DNA of 64,000 nt from Podospora comata (Eukaryota; Ascomycota; Sordariomycetes; Sordariales; Podosporaceae), in assembly GCA_017354895.1 (NCBI GenBank), contig CP071499.1, forward strand, positions 1,178,001 to 1,242,000. Direction: 5' to 3'. The notes below the pieces were generated by a model. The model did no database searches, was not told where the DNA came from, and saw only the letters and a program-made list of their open reading frames with translations. Positions within the stretch are counted from its first letter, which is position 1. Every line of letters begins with the position of its first letter. This document shows positions 10,933-22,081 of the stretch, piece after piece. A program made the translations under genes and the position numbers.

Positions 10933-12510
10933 TCAAATAACTCCCCCATCCATCAGCTGCCCCTCCCCAACCCACCCCGCCTCCACAGCAAACCTCACCA
11001 CCTCCCCCGCCCCCCCAAAGCTCATCACCTCCCTCGGCTGCCCGGGATCAAGATGAACCCTCAACTCCCTCGTCTCCTCCTCCCACCCCCTCAGCACTTT
11101 TGCCTCCCCCCTAAAATTCTCCACCATCCACCCATAGATATAATCCAACCACAGCACATTAGTATAAGGATAATACCCCCCCCAATCAACCCTCCTCCTA
11201 CTCCCCTTCCTCCTCTTCACCGCTCCCCCCGGCAACTCATAAGCGGTAGTATGATACTTGGGCCCCAAAATACCCCTATCCCCCCTCAGCAAAAAACTCC
11301 TCATCCCCCTGTAAACCTCACACTGCGGCGCGTGCTCGCTCGTGAAAATGCTCAAGTCCTTTTCCAAATCCATAAACACTTTCCCCCCTGGACGGTCCGG
11401 ATCCGAAGCCCGCGAGAGGCCGTAATCCAGTATCGTGACCTCTAAGCCAGAGTTGTTGAATCTGTACCCTGACCCTGGCGACAGAGGGGGACGGGCCTGC
11501 CTGACACATAAATTCCCCTCGTGAAGATCCCTATGCTCAAACTCAATCAAATCTTCTGCTCTGGCAAGCGCAATCGCAGTGTGGAGAAAAATATCCCATA
11601 GCTGTTCTGAAGTCGTAATCTCAAAATCCTCCAGCGCCGTGCCCGCATCACCTAGCTCGACGACGAGGAATCTGGTTTCGTCGAGGTACCTGCTTGGGGA
11701 GGGGTACCACTGCAGCCGGTCGGGATCTTTTCTCTTCTCCCGACGATAAAAGGCTTGGTGGGTTTCGAGGAGTGATCTGGGGGCTTTGCCCTGAGCGATG
11801 TAGCGTTCTTTGTAGATTACAAACCCGGGGATGTCGGCTAGCCATTCGGATATCTGGAGCTCGCCGAGCATGTCCTCGTCGGTGTGGGGTTCTTCGTCTA
11901 CCAGACCCGAGCGGGACTGGGCTTTGGTTTGGGGTTTGATGGGGGAGTCGAGGCGGATGACTTTGATGATGGAGGTGCCGAGGGTGTTGGTTATGCGGTA
12001 GACTTCTGCGTAGGAGGCCTCGGCGATTTTCTCGATGGTGTTGGAGGGGGGGCAGATTTCGGACCAGGTGAGGGTGCGGAGGGTTGATGAGGTGGAGGAG
12101 GTGTCGGAGTGGAAGGTTGAGTCTTCTTCTTCTGAGTAGGGTTGTGATGGTTTTTGTGGTAGACGGCCGGGGACTGGTTCGTCTTTTGGTACGGGGGTTG
12201 GTGCTATTCTTCGTCTTGGGGGAGGAGATTGTGGTTGCTTGGGTGTTGATGGTTGCTGTTCGAGGGGTGGTGGTGATGACGGTGGGGTTGGTGTTGTTGA
12301 AGGGATCTCCTCCTTGTCTTGGATTACCACTTTCTCGTCGAGTGTCACCGATACCAGCTGTTTTGTGATCCGAGTGACCTCATGTGATTCGACTTCCACC
12401 TTGGCCTTTCTCGTCGTGGGCGGGCTTGTTGGTAATGCCTCAAACAACTGCTCAGCCCTCGTCTTCCTCTCGGATTTGCCATATTTTCGAAGGGTGGTGG
12501 TGCGTGACAT
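10933..12510 (-). CDS. Haspin-type serine/threonine kinase
   Basis: A single exon of 525 residues. The first in-frame ATG is at 12510 (MSRTTTLRKYGK); the frame upstream has no other ATG. Residues 1 to about 200 are low-complexity, rich in Pro, Ser, Thr and Lys. The kinase region follows: IAEASYAEVYRI as glycine-rich loop, IIKVIRLD with the Lys, then HRDLHEGNLC as catalytic loop and ILDYGLSR where ordinary kinases have DFG. The DYxLSR-type motif and the large insert before the catalytic loop are haspin hallmarks. Haspin phosphorylates histone H3 Thr3 at mitosis to place the chromosomal passenger complex. The protein ends in an acidic-poor tail without known domain. Divergent from the CCDC47-like gene across 514 bases. 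Confidence 0.92.
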   Translation of the reverse strand: MSRTTTLRKYGKSERKTRAEQLFEALPTSPPTTRKAKVEVESHEVTRITKQLVSVTLDEKVVIQDKEEIPSTTPTPPSSPPPLEQQPSTPKQPQSPPPRRRIAPTPVPKDEPVPGRLPQKPSQPYSEEEDSTFHSDTSSTSSTLRTLTWSEICPPSNTIEKIAEASYAEVYRITNTLGTSIIKVIRLDSPIKPQTKAQSRSGLVDEEPHTDEDMLGELQISEWLADIPGFVIYKERYIAQGKAPRSLLETHQAFYRREKRKDPDRLQWYPSPSRYLDETRFLVVELGDAGTALEDFEITTSEQLWDIFLHTAIALARAEDLIEFEHRDLHEGNLCVRQARPPLSPGSGYRFNNSGLEVTILDYGLSRASDPDRPGGKVFMDLEKDLSIFTSEHAPQCEVYRGMRSFLLRGDRGILGPKYHTTAYELPGGAVKRRKGSRRRVDWGGYYPYTNVLWLDYIYGWMVENFRGEAKVLRGWEEETRELRVHLDPGQPREVMSFGGAGEVVRFAVEAGWVGEGQLMDGGVI

Positions 12511-13024
12511 TGTTCTTTTTGATATTGGAACCGTTGTATAGATTCGTAAAGCACCTTGATGGTTCGTGGTTAAAAGTCGGGCTTCAGCCTTGTCATTCGT
12601 CAATGTGCTGTGGAGGGTTGCTAAGGGCAACCGAGATGGGAGACCCTTGCCCCACCAGATCTCCCACTTTGCTGATGCCTGTCTCACTCTGGGGGGGGGG
12701 GCATGAGGGGCATCATGGAAGTGGTCGTCTTGCTCTGCCCTATCTTGGACCTTTCAGACCTTCAAAGAACCGCTGAGATATGTCAGAACGCGTTCATCTT
12801 GTAATTCAGGATTGAGTCCAAATGCCCAGGGGTTGATAAAAGCGATAAGCATAGCTCGATAGCGCCATCCAGCGTTGAATTGACGTCCGTGCTTCCTGCA
12901 GGGTGCCCCACATTCGATTCCCAATTGCACACGTCAGGGGATTTCTCAGGCCTTGGGGTGCGACACGAACTTCTTGCTTCGACGCAACCTCACCCAAATC
13001 GCCGACCACCGCACGCGACAAGCC
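12511..13024. promoter_or_regulatory. Divergent promoter: haspin and CCDC47-like gene
   Basis: 514 bases separate the two start codons, so both promoters must lie here. A G-rich tract (G8 or more) is at about 12692..12700. No specific transcription factor site is claimed. Confidence 0.5.
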
Positions 13025-14459
13025 ATGGCGAACGTTATTGGAAACCTCTTTGGAGGCCAGAAGCCCTTGAACCCCGACCCTGTCAAGGGCGGTGATTCCG
13101 GTGAGTCTATCAGTATCCATTGCGCGCACATGCCCGAGATGGAAACCGTGGCCGTTACTCTAGACAGCAGCTAACGGTCTCCCAAAGATTTTGCAGACTT
13201 CAAGGAGGGCGCCGAGCCATCTCCAATTCCCTTTACTCCCGTCTCCAACACCCTGACCGGAGCCCAGCCCGCGCAGACACTGCGCCCCTACACAAAATGG
13301 TACCGCCTCGACGAGCGCCATTCCCTCTCTGAGTTCAAGGGCGAGGGCATCGTTCTCTCCATCATTGGCCTCTTCCTCCTCTTCCACCTCTTCGGCGCTG
13401 GCCGCAACCGCACCAAGGCCAAGAAGTGGATCGAGGCCAACAACGCTCCCCTTGCCGCCGAGTTCGCCTCCGTGGGCTTTGACGGGGTTCCGTCCTCTGA
13501 GACCAAGGTGGCTGAAATTCGCGAGAAGAGTCTCTTCGAGTTTGCTACCTACGCCACGGGCCGTGCCAACGTCGCCTTCGTCGATGTCAAGCTTACTCTT
13601 GTCAAGCGCTTCAACCCGCTCACCTCCATCTTCGAGGCCGCTCTTGGATTCTTCTGGGACAGCTTCCCCGCGCCCAAGGATGTCTGTGACGCTACCATCT
13701 ATCCCTTTGATGGAAGAGAGACCCAGATTGTGCCCTCTATCCCCGGCGCTGGCGAGCTCCAGGCCAAGGACAAGAGCACCTATGACAACTTTGTTTGGGC
13801 TCTTGTTCACAAGGACCAGATGAAGCAAGTTCGCGATGATCGCTACGACCTGTCTCTTACCGTCACCAAGGACCACCCCAAGCTTCCCCAGTGGTTGACC
13901 GTCATGAGCGAGAGCGCCGAGATTACCGACCTTCTTTTGACCCCTGAGCTCATCAAGGCTGCCGAGAACGCTGGTGACTCTTTTGAGTATCTGATCATTT
14001 CTGACCAACCTGTTGAGCAGCCCAAGACGTGAGTTTCCTGGCTGCAACCCTTGTACTTGAGCTTTGGTTAACATGGACCCAAATAGGCTCGATGAGACGG
14101 TTCCCCGCAAGCGCATCTTCCTCCGCTACTCGCTGCCCTCCAACAATGACTACACCAACCTCGTCCCCATCTTCCAGTACTTCCTCCGCATCTCTGACCA
14201 GCTCGCCAAGTCGGCCCACTTCCGGCCCGAGGTTGTCAAGAAGGTCAAGGCGGTCCGTGAGGCCATGATCAAGAAGATCCAGAAGGCCGAGGAGGAGGAG
14301 AAGGCTGAGGAGCGCGCGATTGAGAAGGAGAAGGCGCGCAAGGCCAAGCGTGATGCTGAGCTGAATGCGCTGGACGCCAAGGGGCAGAAGAAGTATCTTG
14401 AGAAGGAGCGCGAGAGGGAGTTGAAGAAGGGGACCAAGAAGATGACTACCCGTGCTTAG
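13025..14459 (+). CDS. CCDC47-like ER membrane protein (DUF1682)
   Basis: Three exons, 13025..13100, 13188..14028 and 14087..14459, code for 429 residues. Introns are 13101..13187 (GTGAGT, CTAAC branch, AAG acceptor) and 14029..14086 (GTGAGT, TAG acceptor). A second in-frame acceptor at 13196 would drop three residues. A single strong membrane segment (GIVLSIIGLFLLFHLFGAG, about residues 75 to 93) is followed by the long conserved DUF1682 region (KWIEANNAPLAAEFASVGFD, later RKRIFLRYSLPSNNDY). The C-terminus is a charged Lys/Glu coiled coil ending in KKGTKKMTTRA. In animals CCDC47 is part of the PAT/multipass translocon complex and affects ER calcium; role in fungi is inferred. Confidence 0.88.
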
Positions 14460-15158
14460 GGTGGCTGAAATGAATTTTTTTGGGTAGCCGGTTGGGGGGG
14501 TGGTTTTTTGAGTTCGTTGGGGCAGCCGGGGGCTATGTCTGTATGTATAAAAAGGGGCACCGGACGGATGGATGGAAAAGGGGGATGAATGATGGTGGGT
14601 TGGGGATGGATATACGAATTGTTACTGTATAAAGTAATGTGTAAATTGACGCGATGTTACATTTCTTGTATCTCTAGCTCCATGCTTGCCGCTGAGTCGG
14701 CGATTGTGTAGTGCCTGTTGGTGTGTTGACGGCGACTTGTACAGCTGACAAACTCGGAATCATTGGACCAGAGTGATATGATGTCGGTGTTACAAAGTGA
14801 TGCCCGACATCCGCTGGTGGTCCCCGGCCCGAGATATCCAGAAACGGACCCACTCACACCGAAGGGCAAGGGTTAAGCAGGTCGGCGATGTGGAGGGACG
14901 GGATAAGTGGGGCCGGCGCTGGCCCCCAGAAAGCGGGATATGGTAAGTCGGCGACTGCTTTCTGGAAGAGCGAGACGGGAACTATCCTCCTGGGGTTTCA
15001 CATCTCAGCTGAGCTTAAGTTGGACATATAGCTGATCGATTCATCCCACCTTTTTTTTTTTTTTTTTTTTTCGGTTTGGAGAGCTGTCTGTTTTATTGTA
15101 AACCCCTCAACCCAGTCAACTTTTACTCAGCAAGCAAAAGACGAGAACAAAAGACAAG
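14460..15158. other. Spacer with T21 tract
   Basis: This 699-base spacer carries the CCDC47-like 3' UTR and the promoter of the small Cys-rich gene. A run of 21 T sits at 15051..15071, about 90 bases before that gene's ATG. No gene was seen here. Confidence 0.5.
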
Positions 15159-15607
15159 ATGTGCTTCGGATCTTCCTGCCCCAACTGCTGTTAGTACTTG
15201 TCAGGACTTTGTTGGATCCAGACCCATGATGATTGCTGACATTGAGGATGGTATAGCTAAGCAATCCTGGCGAGGCTGCGGCTCCCACGTCCCCTCCGTT
15301 CTCGGGTCTGTTCCCGAGGATAAGTGGTGTACTTGGTATGTTCTTCTCCCCTCCTTCCCACCCCCCATCTCACAGCCGTTGCCCATCCATTGCAATATTC
15401 TCAATAAATCGTCACGCATGACAAAGCTAACAAACCTCCCCAAAAAGCGAACCCAAATTCACCGTCTCCGGCAAGGACTACCCACCCCAAGCCGGCCAAG
15501 GCAAACCCGCCGGCTCCTCTTCTGCCGATCAACAAGAAGAAACCCCCTCAGGTTCGGCCGCCCTGTCCTGGTTCACCAGTTTTCTTGGTGGTGGAGGCAA
15601 GAAGTAA
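15159..15607 (+). CDS. Small cysteine-rich conserved fungal protein (89 aa)
   Basis: Reconstructed from three short exons, 15159..15189, 15257..15335 and 15448..15607. Introns 15190..15256 (GTTAGT, CTGAC branch, TAG) and 15336..15447 (GTATGT, CTAAC branch, AG). The spliced product starts MCFGSSCPNCSKQSWRGCG, continues with SHVPSVLGSVPEDKWCTC, and ends in a Gly/Ser-rich tail with a hydrophobic LSWFTSFLGG patch. The six or so cysteines in CxxxxxCxxC...GCG...CxC spacing suggest a small metal-binding unit. I recall similar very short proteins (MC.G.SC..C, W.GCG.H, P....WC.C) in many filamentous ascomycetes, but know of no function. Both splices restore conserved Cys or Ser-Lys-Gln context, which is why I trust the model. 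Confidence 0.75.
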
Positions 15608-16002
15608 CCATATTTCCCGTTTCCAGAGTTGAAGTAAACGACCGGCAAGCTTCTCATTATCGGCCCCTGAACCACCTACAAATATCTCGGGCATCTTCTG
15701 AAATCAAAATCAATATTTGGCTAAAAAATCCAAGCCCACCCATCCAAAAATGCTGCTCATATAAATGCCTATATAAAACCAAAGCTCTGTTGTGTGTGCG
15801 TGTGTGTGCGTGTGTGTGTGTGAGACATACATTACCACCAGATACATACGCCCCCCCACGTCTCTCCATTCTATACCCAATTTTTCATCGTTGTTGTATA
15901 TAAAATTCTTTCATCTTCATTAGCACCTTGTTGATCATGATACACCTTCCCCTCTACCACCCCCCTTATCTACCCATCATGTACCACTCCCCCTAACACC
16001 AT
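15608..16002. other. Shared 3' spacer with (GT)n
   Basis: This spacer lies between converging genes and holds a (GT)n/GC-interrupted microsatellite at 15788..15822. Nothing else is recognised. Confidence 0.6.
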
Positions 16003-19000
16003 CTACCTCCCACCCTCCTTCCCCAAATCCCTCTCCACCATCTGCAAATCCGGAAACCTCTTCTGAAAATCCCTAATATAATCCTCCTTCTCCCCCGCCG
16101 TCATCTCCAGCAACGCAGCCCCCCCATTCCCCTGTACATCCACCGCCAACAACGCCTCTCTCTTGACAGGCGAAGCCGGCCTGTTTATCATCCCTCCACC
16201 CGCCTGTTGCTGTCCCAAATGCACCGGCTTCGGCGGCGGCGCAGGCAACGCCTTCCCACCCGAACTCGTCCCCGGCCTCCCTCCTTTATCCCCAATGATA
16301 CTGCCCGGTTTCCTCGGCACATACGGCGGTTTCTCCTCCCCAACCCCCCCCGATGATGATGTCGATGGCCGATCAGTATGCTGTCCATACCCCTGCGCAG
16401 TCCTAACAACAGCACTTCGATTGCTCTCATCCAGCAAGCTCTGCACCTTGCTCTGTATCGCCTGCGCCCTTGACGCTCCGCCCCCTCCCCCTCCCCCAGC
16501 CGGTTTAGGAGGCGGGACTGGACCACCACCACCCCCTGAACCACTGCCCCGTTGCGCAACTCGCTGTCTATACTCCGCCTGCGCGGCAGCAACCCTGGCC
16601 TCCTCCTGCGCCAGCATCTGCGCTTCTTGCTCGCGCCTCATCTCAGGCGTCATCTCATCCTGGTCATGATCATCATCGCTATGCCCGCCCGTGGCTACCG
16701 ATCCCGTAATGGGAGTCAAAACATCATGACGGTCGAGCTCTTTGAGCGGAGACGGCGTCCGGACGATAGGACCAGAGGAGGAATTCCCGCCTTCAAACCG
16801 CTTAAACGCATCGCCAAACTTGCCTGCGAGGATATTCTTCGCTCCGGCGCCGATGGAAGACAGACTCCCCCGCTTCGTGTGCTTATGGGACTTGTCCTTC
16901 TTGGCCGGTTCCGGGTCTTCGAGAGAGCGGAGAAAGTCAACGTTGGAGGCAATGTTTTTGTCTTCTTCCAGTTTGGGGGTCGACGGGCGGCTCCTGTCGA
17001 GGGAAAATCTTGGAGAGGGGGCTTGTTCCTTTTCGCGGAGAAAGTCCAGGTTGGATTCGAGGTGAGTGCTGATTGGTCTTGGGCGTGATGCAAGGTTCTC
17101 CAGGCTTGGTCGTCCGCCTTCTAGTGACGGCCTCGAGGAAGAAGGATGGCGAATGTGGCCGGCCTGTGATGTGCCTTGATATGATGGCGTCCGGGAAACT
17201 GGCCGAGCTGCTGGATCTCCGAGCGCCGAGGGAGCAAGACCGAGACCTGTCTCTGGAGCTCTGGGTACACTGGCTGCGCGGTGACCATCAGCAGGTGGGA
17301 ATCGATACACTTGGTACGGCGAGGGTCCTTCCGCCGGCGGTGGCGATGTCATGGTGCCAGTCGACACCATGGTTGGTTTAGGAGTTGGCTGGTAAAGAGG
17401 CTGCGGGGGTGAAGAAATTGCCTGCAGCTCGGGGGTGTTGGAAATGATGGTCGACGCCCGGCTGGCCCCAGGTTGTTTTGGTGGCGCAGAGGCAGACTTG
17501 AGCGGAGGAGACACCCGTGATGGGTCTGCCGCCGCTGGATAGGGGTTGGCTCTGCTTCCGTCAATGGACTGCCGTTGGCTTGGTTGCGTTGGAATTGGCG
17601 AAGGCGAGGGCTTGATCTGGAAAGCCTCATCTGCCAACTTCTCCGCCACCCTTGTTGACAGATCCTTGGGTAATTGCGGCGACCCCTGGTCAAAGTCGAA
17701 TTTGGACCCATGGTCATGTAGAAGCGAAAACTGATCAAGAGACGGGAATTTTGATGACAGTTCATCCCCGCCCTTGATTACTGGCCTCGCATCAAGCGCG
17801 GCAAAGGGATCTCCACTCGTCACCTTGGGTGACGTGACTGTTGCTGTTGTCGGAGCACTGGGCTGGGCAGCCGGCACTCGGCCTCGCCTCATGCGCTCAA
17901 TCTCGGGAATGACCTGCTGTTCCTGAGTGGCTTTCGGAGAAAACACGGCGCCAACAAGAGGCGGCGACGTGACCTTCTGCTGTAGTGATGAACTCTGTTT
18001 ATGCTGATGAGGGTCTCCCTGCGACTTCCCCGAGTAAATCTAGATGTCTGAGTCAGCAACCGCCTTTCACTCTTTAATCTCAACAAGTGACTTACATCTT
18101 TGACTGGTGGCTCCCGGCCCTGCATTTTGCAGGCCTCACGGAGTACCTGATAAATATTCGGCCTGGCCTGCTGACTTTCACGCAGCATCCAGCCTAGCCA
18201 AGATCAGCTTCCAAAGTCAACTTTCCAACCTTCTCCCCCCCCCCAAAAAAAAGAAAAAAAAAACTCACCAATAAGTCCCTTGAGCCTATCCGAAAAGGCA
18301 GGGTAACTAGGATATCTGAAACTGGCATTCAGAATAGCAAGCTGTCCCTGCTCCTCAAAAGGCGTGGTATAATAGCAAAGCTTGTACAGCAGCACGCCGA
18401 GTGCCCAAATGTCCGACTTCTCGTCAATCGGCTGTTTCCTGTAGACATCGACCATTTCCGGACTCCTGTACTGCATCGTGGTGTGTTTCTGAACATCCTC
18501 ATCCATCAACCTGCACTCGACCACCGTCTGTGGAGCCGCGCGCGGTGCCGCCGCCGAACCGAAATCGCAGAGCTTGAACTTCCGGACAGACCCAACCATG
18601 GTGATTAGCACATTCTCGACCTTCAAGTCGCGGTGCAAAAGAGGCGGTCGGAGGTAATGCATGCAGGCCACGCCCTCAGCAACGTCGGCAAAAATGTTGA
18701 GAATCTCGGGTTCCGTCAGCCGGTGCTGCAGGCGCGTGTTCATAAAGTCGATCAGCCCGCCGCCGTTGCAGTACTCCATGAGCAAAAACACCTCGTACCC
18801 GCCGCCGCGCAGCTCCGATGCGTGAGAGTCGATATACGTGACAATGGCCTTGTGGCCCTTCAGGCGCTTCATGGTCTCGACCTCGGTGCGCATCCCCCGC
18901 AGCGATTCCTTGTCCGGGACGGCGACCCGCTTGAGCACGGCCAGGTCGGTCCCGTTGACGGGGGCGGCCAGCTTGACCAGATATACATGTGCGAAGCCGC

Positions 19001-19172
19001 CCTCGGAGAGGTATTTCTGAATCACCACGCGGTGGTTGCCGACCTGGATCTTGGTGCCGGGGGAGAAGGTGCCCGCCGGTGGTGCGCCGGGGACGCTCCC
19101 TGGTACGGGTGCCCCATAAGGTACTGCGGGCCGCGCCGCTGCCGGCACCGCCGCCTGGCCGTACGAAGCCAT
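16003..19172 (-). CDS. Ark1/Prk1-family (NAK) actin-regulating kinase
   Basis: Three exons, 18269..19172, 18096..18193 and 16003..18039, give about 1012 residues. Introns are 18194..18268 (GTGAGT followed by a long T run) and 18040..18095 (GTAAGT, TAG). The start is the ATG at 19172 (MASYGQAAVPAA). Kinase domain about residues 45 to 335: YLSEGGFAHVYLVK loop, Lys in LAVLKRV, HRDLKVENVL catalytic loop, KLCDFGSA, and an activation loop with TTMQYRSPEM. This arrangement is that of the NAK family (yeast Ark1, Prk1, Akl1; animal AAK1/GAK), which phosphorylate endocytic adaptors and drive actin patch turnover. The long tail is disordered, rich in Pro and Ser, with Pro-rich stretches (VPPPKPAGGG) that could bind SH3 domains as in Prk1. 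Confidence 0.93.
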
Positions 19173-20152
19173 GACCGTGAAATTCCTCCGATGGGCAGCA
19201 GCGTGTGTTTGGTGAAGCTGCGAGGTATCGGGGAACACGGGTTCGGGGCGGTCGGGACCGAGAAAAAGGGGGCGGTCGACAGTCCGGGGCGGTGAGAGGG
19301 AAGGGAAACAGCTGGACACAGGAGACGACGAACGGAAACGGGGAGCGACTGGTTCGCGGGGGGGTGGGAGGGAGAGGGTGGACTTGGGCGGAGCAGGTTT
19401 TGGCTGGCAAGCGACTTTCAGGGCATCGATGGGGAATTCGGTTTCGCGGGGGAGGGGTTGCTGCCTACGCTACGCGCCGCATGGCCGAGAAGTGGTCGGT
19501 TCAGCAGATATTGAATCTTGAGTGATCCTCGAGGATGACGACAAACGTTTGCTTTGGGGGACAGAGGCTGAATTCGATGTTTGTCGTGCTGCTCATCCAG
19601 GTACAAGTACCGCCTGAAAGACAGACAAATGCCAGTGCCAATGCCAGGCAGGTCAGTGCTTACACCTCACTGCACACGGACAACTCAGGTGGAGCCAGCT
19701 GGCAAGGGATGGCTTGGCATTTCCCCAGACCCCCAGTTCAGGGGGGGCCACTTTCAGGGGACGACGGGCCACTTCAGGAGGAGCCACATCAACGAACACA
19801 TCACCACAACCAACGCATCAAACTTTTAACATCTCGTGGCCTGATATTGTATACGCTTTTAGACTCAAAAAAGAACAAACCGATATAGCTTTGGACATGA
19901 CTGATTAGGTGCGTACTCTAGTCTATATAGATTTCATCCCCAGAAAATAACTGCGTCTCATCTTCACATTAATCATCTCCCAAACCAGATGCCACGGGCG
20001 ATTCCCTCTCACCACAAGACATCTTCATGCAAAAAATGGTATCCAGTCATAAAATCCCCACAAGCCCACAATCCAACACACAACGCTCTGTACCAAACGC
20101 TTGCCCATGTACATCATCATCAACAAGAGGAAAAGAAAAGATGGTCGACAGA
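19173..20152. other. Spacer upstream of the kinase gene
   Basis: 980 bases between the permease stop and the kinase start (tandem, both minus). It must hold the kinase promoter and leader and the permease 3' UTR. A GGGGG-flanked short imperfect repeat of CAGGGG/CAGACCCC type is near 19728..19775. No gene seen. Confidence 0.4.
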
Positions 20153-22081
20153 TCAGAAAAGGGCTCCCAACATGCGTTTGCGTAAGGGTTTCTTTTCTTC
20201 AGGCTCGAAATTGACCGGATCCCTAAACTTGGCATCCGTCTTGAGATCAATCGCGTGCAGAGGCGTCTGCAGCCTCCACTTTCCCGTCTTCACCTTCCAC
20301 CCGAACCAGAGAACAAACATTACCGGTGCGGCCAGGTAGCCCTTGAAGAACTTCTCAGCCGTTTCCGCCGCAGTAGCACCTGGTTTAGGCTATTATCAAC
20401 AAAAAGAGTCAGCAAATATCACTATGATAAAGGACAAGAAGATGGAAAAACAGACCTTGGCGCAGACGTAGAAGGCGGCTGCGAGACAGACGCCGTTGAA
20501 AATGAGGGCAATCCAGCTTCCCCAGACACCACCTGATGGCTTGTATGGGACCAGGTCAAGGGACAAGCCTTGGGCCTCCATAGCCTTCCGGAAGCGAATG
20601 TGCGCGAGGCAAATCGAGCCCCAGATGAAGAAATACGTCACGCCAGTGACGGCAAGAAGCCAGTCGAACAACTTCATACCCGCATCGTTCGGTGCCAGCC
20701 CGACATACGCAATCAAGGCAAACAGGAGGAGCACGATGGTGCAATGCATAGGACGGCCCTGCTTGTCGATTTTGGCCAGGCAAGTGGGTGCCATGCCAAC
20801 TTGAGCCATCGCCTGGACAGTGCGAGTGAAACCAAACGACGACGAGTTGGCGACACTGATGACGGCGATGGTGATGACGCCGTTCATGATGTGTGGGAGC
20901 ACCTTGATTCCGGCATCCTGGATCGCCAAAACGAATGGTGATGCTTTGCTGTTGGCGCCCTCTGATCCGAGGAGTCGGGGATCGTCGGATGGCAAAATCA
21001 GGCCCATGATGAATAGGTTGAGAATGTAAAAGAAAGAGATGCGCCAAAAGACCTGCTTGCAGGCTTTGGGGACCGACTTCTCGGGGTTCTCTGATTCGGC
21101 CGCCGCGAGACCGGCCAGTTCGGTGCCGCCGAAAGAGAAAGAAGCGATCACAAACACGCTGGCAAACCCCTCAAAGCCGTTCCTGAAAGCACCTGGGTCG
21201 CTCCAGTATGCGCCGCCCAAGTATCCCTGCCTTCCCACAGCGCCCGTGTTGATGACGATGCCGAGTATGATGAAGCCGCTACAGGCTATGATCTTGATGA
21301 CGCTGAGGACACATTCGACTGTGTTTTCGTGTCAGAACGCGAGCTCCTTGCTGTGCTCTAGTGGGGACACAAACCTTCGCCATATCCTCGAACTCCAAAT
21401 ATTTGAATAAGTGCCAGTACTACCAGAAACACCGTCACCCATACTCCCATGTTAATTGTGTCGTTCCAAAACTGTATCGTGATCGAGGCCGCAATAAGCT
21501 CAAAAGGAAGGATGATCAGCCAGGTTAGAGCGTAGCCCCAGCCGATGGCAAAGCCCCTGAGACATGACAGTTAGCGATCACCAGTGTATCACGTATAAAA
21601 ATAACAGTGAACTTGCCATGTTGGGTCGAGAAATCTTAAGCAGTGTTCGAAAAAGGCGCCATTGGAAGGATAGACGACCGAGAGCTCGGCGAGAGCCTGA
21701 CAAGTAAACAACATCATTATTCCGATGAGAGTGTAGCATATAAGCTTGGAGAAAAGTTAGCTCGAGTCGGCTCTGTTAACAAGATAGATGCACTCACCAC
21801 GCTGCCTGGTCCACCTGCACTCAACGCTGCCCCAGACCCAATGAAGAGACCAGCGCCAATCGCACCACCTGGAAGAGAACGGTATTGTTAGAACAATACC
21901 ACCGTCCGCAAGCTGGGGACATACCCATGGCAATCATTTGAAGATGCCTGTTCTTGAGGGACTTCTTGAGCTGGTTGTTCTCGACCGGGGTCAGTATTCC
22001 CATCTCCTCGTCCCGGCTGCTGGAGCGGGAAGCATTGTCCCGCGCTATCACCTTGGTGCCGGCCTCGTCTGGTGTAGTCAT
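20153..22081 (-). CDS. Amino-acid permease (AAT/YAT family, APC superfamily)
   Basis: Six exons (21925..22081, 21798..21868, 21617..21744, 21375..21556, 20456..21318, 20153..20389) give 545 residues. Introns are 21869..21924, 21745..21797, 21557..21616, 21319..21374 and 20390..20455. The third has a GCAAGT donor, a GC-AG intron; it splits the Trp codon of FLDPTWGFAIGWGYAL, and no GT donor nearby keeps the frame. Family motifs: RHLQMIAMGGAIGAGLFIGSG at the first membrane segment, FGGTELAGLAAAESENP, and VANSSSFGFTRTVQAMA. About twelve membrane segments are present. Such permeases import amino acids across the plasma membrane by proton symport. The specific substrate cannot be read from the sequence. 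Confidence 0.92.

Noticed and set aside
10690-11445. 251-codon Pro/His-rich plus-strand frame
   Set aside because: It runs through the (CTC)n tract and then opposite haspin; it has no ATG context or motif.
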